64,000 nt of DNA from an uncultured Clostridia bacterium. GTDB lineage: Bacteria > Bacillota > Clostridia > Christensenellales > CAG-314. Under the pieces are notes generated by a model. That model saw nothing but the letters and a program-made list of their open reading frames with translations, did no database searches and was not told the DNA's origin. The stretch spans positions 257,840-321,839 of the forward strand of contig CALVWF010000001.1 of the NCBI GenBank assembly GCA_944364615.1. Direction: 5' to 3'. Numbering within the stretch: position 1 is the first letter of the stretch; the number at the start of each line of letters is the position of its first letter. Shown here piece by piece: positions 19,110 through 27,924 of this stretch. The translations under genes and the position numbers were made by a program.

Positions 19110-21488
19110 TCAGACCGTTTCCTTTTTTGTCACGGTAATTCCTTTGCCAACGGGATCCCACACGTCGGGATGAGCTTGTTCGAACGCCGCATTGTCCGCA
19201 AAGTTTTCTTCAACTATTATGTCGGAAATGGTAAGACTTTGCAAAGCCCACGATTGAAAACGGAAATAACCGTCAATCAATTCGGAATCTTCACATCTGA
19301 AAATTACCGTGCCGTTTACTTTGATGACTTTTTGCCAGCCGCTCTTCAATATTTCCACGTGGTAATCGGTGTTGTCTTCAAATTGGAAACCTTCTATTTC
19401 CCAAGAAGATTTAATTACCGCGGCGGAACTCGCGTCGTCCCATTTGTTCTTATTTACCACAAGATTTTTATTATAAATCTTGCAATCTCTGAGAAGTTCA
19501 ATATTGTTTGCTCCGTCCCATCTTGCAAAATACAACGAGAATTTGCCCCAGTCAGAAGCAACGAATCGCAGTGTAAAGGAAATGTACTGATTGGGGTTGC
19601 CCGACTGTGTACCGAAACTGATGGAAACTTCCTGATCGGCATCGCCCCTTGTGTAGGTCAGCGAACCGTCTGCCTGCTGTGTAAGATTTTGCGTCAGTTC
19701 GTCTCCGCTGTTTACCGCGTCGTCGATGTACTTGTATTGCTGAGGCGCTTCGAAAGTATCCGTATCGGACTTCGAACCTACACCGCAAACGCAAGATTTG
19801 TAATATATCGCGCCGTGCTCGTAAGTTTCGGCGGATTTGAGATATTTTTCCTCCGCCACTTCACGGTCATACACGTGATCCTCAAGCACGCCTGTTTGTC
19901 CGCATCCGGAACAAATTCCCCAGTGCTGCGTCTCGTTGTGTCCGTATTCGACGTAAGTGTGTTCTCCCGCGCTTTCCACTACATTGTCGGTATATTCGTC
20001 ACCGCAGTATTCGCACTTGTGCAACGTGTAACCGTCTTCTGTACATGTGGCAGGAACAACCGTTTCGATGTAATTGTGAGCACACGTGTTGGTGACGGAT
20101 TCACTCAATTCGTCCCACATATACGGGAAATCCGATTCCATCGCGGCTATCTTTTCCTCGTCGTTTCCTTCAACATAATATCTGAGGACGGCGTTTTCAA
20201 TAGTTACGCTCTGCAAAGCCCAGCCTTCGAAACCGAAATAACCTTCACATCCTATACTTTCAGACACCTTGTACACTATCTGATCGTTTATCCTTATTAC
20301 CTTGTCCCAACCGATACACATTATTTCAATGCGGTATTTTTCGTTGTTGGCAAATTTAAATCCGTTTACATTTGTTTTGTGCACAGCCACTGCGCCGCCT
20401 GCGGTATTGCTCCATTCCGTTCTTGTCACAAGAATCTGACCTTCATCTTCTGCCGCATTGCCGCTGTGCAGACTGTATCTGCTGTTGCCGTCGTACATTC
20501 TGAAAAGTATTGCAAAGTCTCCCCAATCGCCGGAATTTACGGTAAGGTCAAACTGTATAGACGCAAAGTTGAAGCCCGTCTGTGAACCGAACAGCAGTTG
20601 AACAAACTGATCGGTGTCCCCTCTTGTGTAGGTGATCTTGTCCCCGCTTTGTACAAACAGCGAATCGGAATTTGTCGTGCTGTCTGCCAAGGTAAGAACT
20701 CGGCCTATTGACGTAGATTTGATTTCGTCCATCGTTGTTTCCTGCGTTCCCGCCTCATCCTTGTACAACTTGTTGCATGTACTGCATTCCCAATACTCAA
20801 GGTAAGAATAAGTTGTTTCCGTGCCGGGTACTGCCGGATGATGAGTCATTGTGTGTCCGAGCGATTCGCCGTCGGTAAAGGTTTCATCGGAAGACATCCA
20901 TCCGCATTTGCAAGACTTGAAGTAAGTCGCGGGTTCTGTGCAGGTCGCCTCGCTCTTCAACGTATCTTCGTTCATTACTTCCACGTCAAAAACATGCGCT
21001 TCGACTGCAGACGTTGCACCGCATTCGCAAGTTTGCCAATGACCTTCGGCAGAAAAACCGTAAGCCCCTTCAAACGTGTGAGGAACTACCTGATCCTTTT
21101 GACCGCATACTTCACAAACGTGGTAATGTCCCTCTGCGTCGAACTCAAGAGTCTGTCCGTATGTGTGACTGACCGTGGGTACTTCGTTGTCGCGGTAACT
21201 GTCTTTGCATCTTGTACAAGTGTAAAGAGTATATCCTTCTTCGGTACAAGTAGGCGCGACGACTTCTTCGGTGTAGTTGTGTCCCAAAGCTTCCGTCGGA
21301 GTGTCGGTGTACGATTCACCGCACTTGGAACAAGTGTGTTCCGTATACCCTCCTTCCGTGCAGGTTGGCTCCACCACCTTGTCAACGTAAGTGTGTTGAC
21401 ACTCGGGCGAACAGCCGACAAGCATGCCCGTCACAAGAAAACACACAACTACGATTGCTGCCAGAACAGTGTAATTTTTCTTTTTCAT
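19110..21488 (-). CDS. Large lipoprotein with zinc-ribbon-like repeats and two sugar-binding-like sandwiches
   Basis: A 792-residue lipoprotein, first gene of the glycan operon. The start at 21488 is preferred over an upstream in-frame ATG at 21530 because AGGGAGGA lies just ahead of it and the signal peptide (MKKKNYTVLAA..., lipobox LVGC, Cys26) begins there. After the lipobox come several Cys-x2-Cys/His-rich repeats of about 45 residues (PTCTEGGYTEHTCSKCG type). Two related sandwich domains of about 190 residues, one ending near residue 460 and one near 780, share TYTRGDxDQ, SDWGxF and WALQSLTI-like motifs, showing an internal duplication; another Cys-rich set lies between them. Probable glycan- or surface-binding protein; family not recognised beyond its repeats. 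Confidence 0.75.
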   Translation of the reverse strand: MKKKNYTVLAAIVVVCFLVTGMLVGCSPECQHTYVDKVVEPTCTEGGYTEHTCSKCGESYTDTPTEALGHNYTEEVVAPTCTEEGYTLYTCTRCKDSYRDNEVPTVSHTYGQTLEFDAEGHYHVCEVCGQKDQVVPHTFEGAYGFSAEGHWQTCECGATSAVEAHVFDVEVMNEDTLKSEATCTEPATYFKSCKCGWMSSDETFTDGESLGHTMTHHPAVPGTETTYSYLEYWECSTCNKLYKDEAGTQETTMDEIKSTSIGRVLTLADSTTNSDSLFVQSGDKITYTRGDTDQFVQLLFGSQTGFNFASIQFDLTVNSGDWGDFAILFRMYDGNSRYSLHSGNAAEDEGQILVTRTEWSNTAGGAVAVHKTNVNGFKFANNEKYRIEIMCIGWDKVIRINDQIVYKVSESIGCEGYFGFEGWALQSVTIENAVLRYYVEGNDEEKIAAMESDFPYMWDELSESVTNTCAHNYIETVVPATCTEDGYTLHKCEYCGDEYTDNVVESAGEHTYVEYGHNETQHWGICSGCGQTGVLEDHVYDREVAEEKYLKSAETYEHGAIYYKSCVCGVGSKSDTDTFEAPQQYKYIDDAVNSGDELTQNLTQQADGSLTYTRGDADQEVSISFGTQSGNPNQYISFTLRFVASDWGKFSLYFARWDGANNIELLRDCKIYNKNLVVNKNKWDDASSAAVIKSSWEIEGFQFEDNTDYHVEILKSGWQKVIKVNGTVIFRCEDSELIDGYFRFQSWALQSLTISDIIVEENFADNAAFEQAHPDVWDPVGKGITVTKKETV

Positions 21489-21543
21489 GTCGTTTCCTCC
21501 CTGAAAGTTTAATATCGGTGATTTATACAAATGCCACCGCGCA

Positions 21544-21559
21544 TTTTAATCGATATAAA
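21544..21559. promoter_or_regulatory. Possible LacI-type operator ahead of the glycan operon
   Basis: TTTTAATCGATATAAA is a 16-base imperfect palindrome (12 of 16 positions) centred on CG, the usual symmetry of LacI-family sites. It lies 56 bases upstream of the first glycan-operon start and downstream of the lacI-type gene. No second copy was found at the regulator's own promoter, so this is a weak call. Confidence 0.3.
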
Positions 21560-21670
21560 ACAATGTCCGACTTCCTCCGCGGGAACTAAAATACTTTAAT
21601 TCGTCACGATTTTAATGTCTACGCGTCGTCGGACAACCGCCGCCGGGACATAAAGAACTGCCACGCCACA

Positions 21671-22648
21671 TCAATATTTGCAATTTCTCTGATGCAGTGA
21701 AACGGGAACGATTATTTTGTGGTGCGGGCTGTTCGGATCGTACAAACGCTGTTTTACCACTTTGTAAACCGATTCGGTAAAACGCTCGTAGTCGATGCTT
21801 ACGGTTGTGATCTGTTTCATTCCCGCGATACTTTGACACAATCCGTCGAATCCGACAATGTGAAAATCAGGATAAACACGGCGGACATCTACCACCATCT
21901 TGTCCAGATCGTCCAATACATTGTAGGCAATGTGATCGTTGAAAGCAAATACGCTGCGGTAACCCTGATCGAGATACCTGTACAGTTTTGCAGTGTCGTT
22001 TTTGTCGTAACAGGTGTATTCAACATCGGTTACGCCCATTGACGCCAACTCGCTTTTAAACACCTTGTATCTGTAATCGAAGACAGGCTCCTGTCCGACG
22101 TAGAGAAACTTTCTGCTGCTGTGCAATCCGTAAAGATATCGCGCCGCTTGCTTGCTTCCCATCTGCTCGTCTACGGTAACGCAGTCGACGTCGGTGCGAA
22201 CGTTTTTTTCTCCCACAACCACTATTCGTATATCGTTGATTTTGGCAAATTCCATGGTTTCGTCGTCAACGCAACTGTGAGTGACCAACAAATCGATTCT
22301 TTGCAATACGCACTGTTTGATTACTTCCACATTGATTTCCGACGAACACAGAAAAGAACAGTAAAACTCGCCCTTTTTCTCAAAAAGCGAAGCCAGTTGA
22401 TTGGCAAAGGAAATAAAATACAGATTGTCAAAAGAACATATAAGTATAGCAACAGAGGGCAACTCCGTTTTTTTGGGGTTGAGAGATACCGCGCTGGATA
22501 TGTAGCCCATTTCTATCGCCTTGCGCCTGACTTTTTGTTTGGTAGGCTCGGATATGTCGTCCATGTCTCGCAACGCATGCGACACGGTATTTATAGATAC
22601 TCCCAATTCGTACGCTATCGTTTTTAAGTTGACGTTTTTTCTTCCCAT
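21671..22648 (-). CDS. LacI/GalR-family transcriptional regulator
   Basis: A 325-residue repressor-type protein. The N-terminal helix-turn-helix (residues about 7-27, LKTIAYELGVSINTVSHALR) includes the hinge helix region near 45-60; the rest is the periplasmic-binding-protein-like effector domain, with VFAFNDHIAYNVL and IVGFDG segments typical of the family. It sits 182 bases upstream of the nine-gene glycan operon in the same direction and is its obvious regulator, sensing an imported sugar. It may also be co-transcribed with it. Confidence 0.9.
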   Translation of the reverse strand: MGRKNVNLKTIAYELGVSINTVSHALRDMDDISEPTKQKVRRKAIEMGYISSAVSLNPKKTELPSVAILICSFDNLYFISFANQLASLFEKKGEFYCSFLCSSEINVEVIKQCVLQRIDLLVTHSCVDDETMEFAKINDIRIVVVGEKNVRTDVDCVTVDEQMGSKQAARYLYGLHSSRKFLYVGQEPVFDYRYKVFKSELASMGVTDVEYTCYDKNDTAKLYRYLDQGYRSVFAFNDHIAYNVLDDLDKMVVDVRRVYPDFHIVGFDGLCQSIAGMKQITTVSIDYERFTESVYKVVKQRLYDPNSPHHKIIVPVSLHQRNCKY

Positions 22649-23767
22649 TTTCCGTTTCTTCCCCGTAACGTTTGTTGACCGTTGAACACCGACGCTTTAC
22701 GCCTAAGTCGCAACGAACAAATCACAACAAATGTCGCCTTTTACAGTAAACAATTTCCATTTTCAAATGACGTTGTGTTGTTTATTGAATGAAAATTTGA
22801 CATTCGGTATCAGATCTGCCGCGTGTTTGACGCAATTGACGGCGAATCTGACTGAATAGACTGCGAACAACCGAATATCAATTGAGTAGCCTTGTGCCAC
22901 GTCTCACATTAATGCAAGCAATTTTTTCTGTTCAACACGTCTGATTTCAGTAATTTTCTGCACTGTAATTGCCAACTCGAGGCTTACAGCATTTTATATT
23001 TAAATTTTAGCACTCCGATTACATTAATACAACTGTTGATTTTAATATTTTCGACATTATGATTAATGTAAATATTACTATTATTACATTTTTGTTCGCC
23101 GCCCCTGATTTTCGTATCGTTTAGTGCTTTTTTAGTCGCACTTTTAATTCGCATCTGAGTAATTGCACCGTCGTTGATTTGGGCAAACAATATCTGTACC
23201 TACCCCGACTCCGTCGGTGACCTGAATCCGTTCCGCCGCAAGAGTTTGTTTGGACGAAGAAACAGGCTTGTTGGATGTAAATGACGATTTCTCCAGATTC
23301 GATGCAATGCCCGTTTTCTAATTGATGGAAGATTGTTTGCAAATCGGCTCTCTTTATAAAACGAAACCGTGGTGAGCCGACGTAACCGTAAAACGATGTT
23401 CGGGCATCGGCATAAAGGATTCTACAGAAAATGCGTGCGGATTCATTTAAAATGGCAGGGAAATAGTTTTAGTCGGAGGAAAACGATTATATCGTTTGAA
23501 TTACGAAAATAATAATGTCGGCGAAAAAGTGATAAACAATACTTCTTTTCAAATCGAGATAAAGCATTATACGTTGATTAAAGAAAACAGCTTTTTGTAT
23601 TAGCGCGAGCAAGTTTGGTGAAATTTCGCAATCGAAGATAAATTTCAGCAAAACAATCAAGCAAATAAGCAAACGAAAAATTGTATTAGTATGGTTACTT
23701 TACCAATTCAGATACATACTTGGTAGATTAAAGTTTTGCCAAGAAAAGTCACGAAAACAAGAACAAT
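22649..23767. other. Long intergenic region without a recognisable gene
   Basis: Only short frames without ribosome binding sites are present on either strand. The part near 22650-22900 should contain the promoter of the lacI-type gene. I see no tRNA, no repeat array and no mobile element. Confidence 0.4.
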
Positions 23768-23810
23768 AAAGACGGCGTAAATGTACAAAAAGTACTTCTA
23801 TGCCGTCTTT
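23768..23810. terminator. Intrinsic terminator, probably of the small membrane protein gene
   Basis: AAAGACGGC (23768-23776) pairs with GCCGTCTTT (23802-23810), enclosing a second short stem GTAC/GTAC with an AAAAA loop. On the minus strand it is followed by a T-rich run. It lies about 95 bases downstream of the gene at 23905-24429. Confidence 0.65.
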
Positions 23811-23904
23811 TCATTTAAAAAATTATCAAAGGGGAAATTACTTCGGAACTTAAAAACAGACAAAGAGGTGTTGCAGTTAAAGTCGATTTGTTCCCGACAG
23901 ATTT

Positions 23905-24429
23905 CTATATTTCTTCGTTTTCCAACTTTTCCAGCCCGTATATTGGACAATGTGCATATTTCTGCAGTAATGTCAATGCACCTTCCTTGTACAAACAAAC
24001 AATATGTTTTCTTATATATGCCAAATCGATATTGTGCCTCAGAAAAAAGTTGGGCTTATTTGTTTTGCTGAAAATTATATACGGATTGGCAAGGCATCCT
24101 TGTCCGTAGATCCATATTTCAAGACGTTTAATGTCCTCCCAGCTGTAATTTCTTATAGTTAACTTGCCCAAACGCTGCTTTACTCCATGTTCGTCTATCG
24201 TTACATGTGAAAAAAGCAGGAAAAACACAGTAATTCCTAAAGGATAAACTATAAAAATCATAGATAACAACCAGTATCCCGGCCAACCGATGTCCCACAT
24301 TGCCACAATAAAACATTTTCGAAAACCAAGTTGAAAGAGAAGAATAATAATTATCAACATCGCTATAGCAAAACAAGCGAAAAATATGTTTATTTTCAAA
24401 GAACCCTTGTCAGACAACGGCAGTTTCAT
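23905..24429 (-). CDS. Small membrane protein with PH-like cytoplasmic domain
   Basis: A 174-residue protein with two hydrophobic spans (about 13-33 and 47-73) followed by a soluble part that starts VTIDEHGVKQRLGKLTIRNYSWEDIKRLEI, the strand pattern of bacterial PH-like domains seen in small membrane proteins. The ATG is preceded by AAAAGGAGAGA. It is monocistronic, flanked by long empty regions, and ends at a terminator. Function is unknown; a stress or envelope role is only a guess. A Cys-containing tail has no recognisable motif. Confidence 0.75.
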   Translation of the reverse strand: MKLPLSDKGSLKINIFFACFAIAMLIIIILLFQLGFRKCFIVAMWDIGWPGYWLLSMIFIVYPLGITVFFLLFSHVTIDEHGVKQRLGKLTIRNYSWEDIKRLEIWIYGQGCLANPYIIFSKTNKPNFFLRHNIDLAYIRKHIVCLYKEGALTLLQKYAHCPIYGLEKLENEEI

Positions 24430-25602
24430 GATTCTCTCCTTTTAATATGAATAACGGTTAAAGTACTCATATGCTTTAGGTGATTGTGCGGAATTTCCTC
24501 TTGTAGAAATTGCTCCGCTACCTACAAAATATATTCGTAGCAATTCCCAAGCCGAATGAAGAACAAAAGTCTGATGACCATAATGTAACTTTTAAAATTA
24601 TTATTTATCAATTTGTAAGTTTAGACCCTTGCGAAAAACATGCCTTACAGATATTTAAACATATTTGTACTGCATTTACACAAAGACTATATAAACGTTT
24701 AAATCAGAGATAAGTGCGAAAACCCCAGAGGCGAAATTTTACAAATAAGTTTGCTGAATTTATTCTACGGCGTTAAATAAGCTGAGAGTTTTTTACTCTT
24801 GGCTGTTGTTTTGAATGTGTATTTTTATCTGCATATTGCTTTGTAACGTTTGGGAATAGTTTGAAAACAATCTTATGTTGTGCTGATTGCTCGTTAAATT
24901 ATCGTTGCATTTCAGGGTAACTCATTCCGCTCATTCGACATCGCAATGCGGTAAGTTGTGTTTCGATGAGATTTAAACTGCAATTATTCTGTACAATGCT
25001 TGGTAACTTTTATAGAATTCTTCTGAAAGATGGCTTACACAGTATGTCGTCGGCAAAAGTTTCAAGACGGCAATCAGTTTTTAATTGACGCATTTTGTAA
25101 CTCACAAGTTTGGACATTTCCCAATAGATTGAATGTGTATTGTTATTGCTTTGACCTTTTTAGTCAATGTGATGAACAGCAGTTTTTATTTACATCCCAT
25201 TATTCAGTATCCTAATACTTAAAACCAGAAAAATCATATTTTGTATGATCAGTTAGCCGTACCGATAATGAATTTCTTGTCAAACATCTTACCACTTTCC
25301 CAAAAAATGCAAACGTTCTGCAAAAACCGATGACAGAAAAAAAATACAGCAATTTAAAAACATCAGTTGGTTTGTTGTTTTAAAATCATTAGTTTTAAAC
25401 AACGGACAAACATTGACACAACCGACAAATTATATAGGTTTTATTTAATTATACGCCAAAACTTTTATTTCAGCTCACGGCAGTCCTGTAGTAATCAACG
25501 GCAGGTAAAAATTTTACCCGCCATATATGTTATGTGGATTCTTGCGTCACGCCTAAGTACGGATTTTTACTGTATTTAAAAGTTCAATTTTTCTCAACAA
25601 AT
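24430..25602. other. Intergenic region without a recognisable gene
   Basis: About 1.2 kb of AT-rich sequence. Short open frames (for example near 24510-24713 and 25030-25215) have no ribosome binding site or recognisable product. One notable item is a 23-base near-perfect palindrome at 25501-25523 (GGCAGGTAAAA ... TTTTACCCGCC, one mismatch), which could form a hairpin. Confidence 0.4.
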
Positions 25603-25636
25603 AAAAAAACCTGATTATTGCTAACCAGGTTTTTTT
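25603..25636. terminator. Strong bidirectional intrinsic terminator downstream of the second sugar operon
   Basis: A perfect 11-bp stem: seven A then CCTG (25603-25613) with CAGG then seven T (25626-25636), loop of 12 bases. It works in both directions. On the minus strand it lies about 270 bases past the last gene (25907-27832). Another 7-bp hairpin (25775-25781 with 25786-25792, TCCCGAA/TTCGGGA) lies between but has a T run only on the plus strand. Confidence 0.8.
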
Positions 25637-25906
25637 CTTGGTGCGCTTAGCGCGCTTTTAGATTTGTCTTTTTCTAAGCACAACTGTCGTGGACAAGTTG
25701 ACTACTGATTTAATGAAATCAAACTGCGCTGTTTGACGGAATGCAGTTGTCGGGATCAGTGCATATCTCTTTATTCCCGAATCACTTCGGGATTTTCAGT
25801 AAAAGCACCCGTTTTACGTTGTTTTAAATCTTTTAATTTCATCGAGCAGGTTCGCAAACATTTTTTACAGTCAGTCATTGCTCAACGGTGAATTTATTTT
25901 GTCGGA

Positions 25907-27832
25907 TCAAATAACAGCGGTAACCTGATGTATTGCAATATCATCTATATAAACGAAGTTTTCCGCACTCTGAACGGTGTCATTGTTCAAAGTCACCCAG
26001 AAAAACAGGTTGATGTCCGTAGTATCGGGTTGCACGTCGGAAACAAAATACGCTTCTATAGTAATCCATTCTTCGCTGCTCACCATATCCACACCTGCAA
26101 AAAAGGTTTCCTCTACAAGACGATATGCATCGGCAGATCCCTCACTCCAAGCCCATGCGGTAAACCCTATATGGGTCAATGCCGTTGCACCGGCACTTTT
26201 CTTTACGCGCATTGTGATTTTATAAATGCCTCCGTCCGCCAACGCAAGATCGCCCTTCAGATCAAATTCAACGTTCTTGCTGTTTGCCGAATATGCTTTA
26301 AACACATTATTGGGTAAACCGTCTTCCGTCTCATTTACAAGCTGACTGCCTATTGCCGAAGGCTCTATCAACAACGTATCATTCAAATACCACCTGTTTG
26401 CATTAAACGTCGATTGCGAAAACATTTCAAGATCTCCGCCCGCAATCGTATCCACATTGGTGTTTCCTGCCACATTGTCAATCACTTCGTACACTTCAAT
26501 GTTGTCAATTAAAACGTAATTGTCTTCGCCGACATAGTCTTCCGGCCAATATACGAGGTTGAATTGTGCGTACTCTCCGTCCGTATCACCCGTAGTATAA
26601 CGCACACGAACGTTACTCCATGTGTCAGACGTTGCTATATCTTTAACGACGGAACTTCCTATAAACGTAAACGCATGAGCGGAACCGTCCCACATATATC
26701 CGTCAAGTTTGCCGTATACGCCGTTGTTGTTGGCAGTCAATGCCTTTTCGCTTGCCTTGATATCGAAACTGATTTCAAATGTTTTTCCCGCCTGCGCACA
26801 GTTGGGACTCATATCTTTTTTAACGGTTGTATTTCCCGGGAACCACACTACCGCAGGCATCTTAATTACCATATTGCCGTCTTCATCGGGGCATATATAA
26901 TACCAGCCGCCGACATCGCCGTTTCTGTCGCTCCAATTTCCGTAGGGATAACTGTTCCAATCGTTTATACAATCCAACTTGATTGTTTCCTCTACGGGGT
27001 TTTCGAAATCGCCATTGTGCTGACTTAGCAAATTGTTGTCAGATAAGTCAAAAGTAATTTCGCAACTGCTTTCGCCCATGTACTCTTCATTGTCCGTATA
27101 TGCCGCGACTTTATATGTGTGCTGCATACAATCGACACCCAATTCGTATGACAACCCGGCGCCGACATCTACAACCGTTTCATCCACATAGACCTTGTAA
27201 CCGGTAGCGTTTTCAACCTGTGCCCAAGACAACGAATTTCCTGTCATTGTAACGCTCGGAACCCGAAGCGTCCTGAAAGTCTTGGTTGTTCCGCATCCTC
27301 TCTCGCAGGACATTTCTACGGAACCTTCATTATTTACATCGGCGGCAATTTCTTCTACAACAACCCACTTGTGTTCTAACGGTGGGATAATCACGGTTTC
27401 CAGTTCAACGTATTCTTCGTCGAAACACTTTCCGCAACCGCTGCAACAATAATGTGCAACCGTGCCTTCTTCCTCGCAAGTTGCAGGCACTTCCTGAATA
27501 AGCTGACCGTAATCGTGCACATGCTCGATCTTGCCGATTGTTTCCGTCTTGGTCTTGGAACAAACAGTGCATGTATAAGTTTTTACACCCTCTGATGTTT
27601 CTGTTGCAGGCTTGGTGATCTGTCCTTCATCCCAACTGTGAGGAGCCAGATCGGATTTAGCGCCATCGTTTGCAACACAATCATGCCAGTGTTCTGTTTC
27701 ATTGAAAGACCATCCATCAGAGAACTGATGGGTATGTGGCGGCTGAGACGACTCACTCGGATCACATGCGCAGAAACAACCGAGAATACAGACAATCAAC
27801 AGCACAACCGTCAACGTCATTAACCTTTTCAT
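25907..27832 (-). CDS. Surface lipoprotein with zinc-ribbon-like repeats, Fn3-like and carbohydrate-binding-like domains
   Basis: A 641-residue lipoprotein (lipobox CFCAC, Cys23). Residues about 30-190 are His/Cys-rich repeats (HTHQFSDGW, YTCTVCSKTK, YCCSGCGKCF). Residues about 193-270 resemble a fibronectin III domain (VENATGYKVYVDE). Two sandwich modules follow (about 280-460 and 470-640), each starting with a GDxExF-like strand and ending with VLIDNIEVYEV or VYIDDIAIHQV, the pattern of CBM4/9-type domains. It is the last gene of the operon after a 92-base gap. Likely a glycan-binding surface protein; no catalytic residues were identified. Confidence 0.75.
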   Translation of the reverse strand: MKRLMTLTVVLLIVCILGCFCACDPSESSQPPHTHQFSDGWSFNETEHWHDCVANDGAKSDLAPHSWDEGQITKPATETSEGVKTYTCTVCSKTKTETIGKIEHVHDYGQLIQEVPATCEEEGTVAHYCCSGCGKCFDEEYVELETVIIPPLEHKWVVVEEIAADVNNEGSVEMSCERGCGTTKTFRTLRVPSVTMTGNSLSWAQVENATGYKVYVDETVVDVGAGLSYELGVDCMQHTYKVAAYTDNEEYMGESSCEITFDLSDNNLLSQHNGDFENPVEETIKLDCINDWNSYPYGNWSDRNGDVGGWYYICPDEDGNMVIKMPAVVWFPGNTTVKKDMSPNCAQAGKTFEISFDIKASEKALTANNNGVYGKLDGYMWDGSAHAFTFIGSSVVKDIATSDTWSNVRVRYTTGDTDGEYAQFNLVYWPEDYVGEDNYVLIDNIEVYEVIDNVAGNTNVDTIAGGDLEMFSQSTFNANRWYLNDTLLIEPSAIGSQLVNETEDGLPNNVFKAYSANSKNVEFDLKGDLALADGGIYKITMRVKKSAGATALTHIGFTAWAWSEGSADAYRLVEETFFAGVDMVSSEEWITIEAYFVSDVQPDTTDINLFFWVTLNNDTVQSAENFVYIDDIAIHQVTAVI

Positions 27833-27924
27833 ATTTTCCTCCTAAAATATTTTTATTTAAGCAACCGCTTATTTACAGGAACATTAAAAGCAAAATGAAT
27901 AAACCCGCATACAATATTGAAATT

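Noticed and set aside
18894-20585. A 563-codon open frame on the plus strand
   Set aside because: It is antisense to two lipoprotein genes with signal peptides, ribosome binding sites and repeat domains. Its own sequence has no domain and no ribosome binding site.
27838-27880. Inverted repeat TAAGC/GCTTA between the last two genes of the second sugar operon as a terminator
   Set aside because: The stem is only 5 bp and AT-rich, and is not followed by a clean T run; the genes are better read as one transcript ending at 25603-25636.
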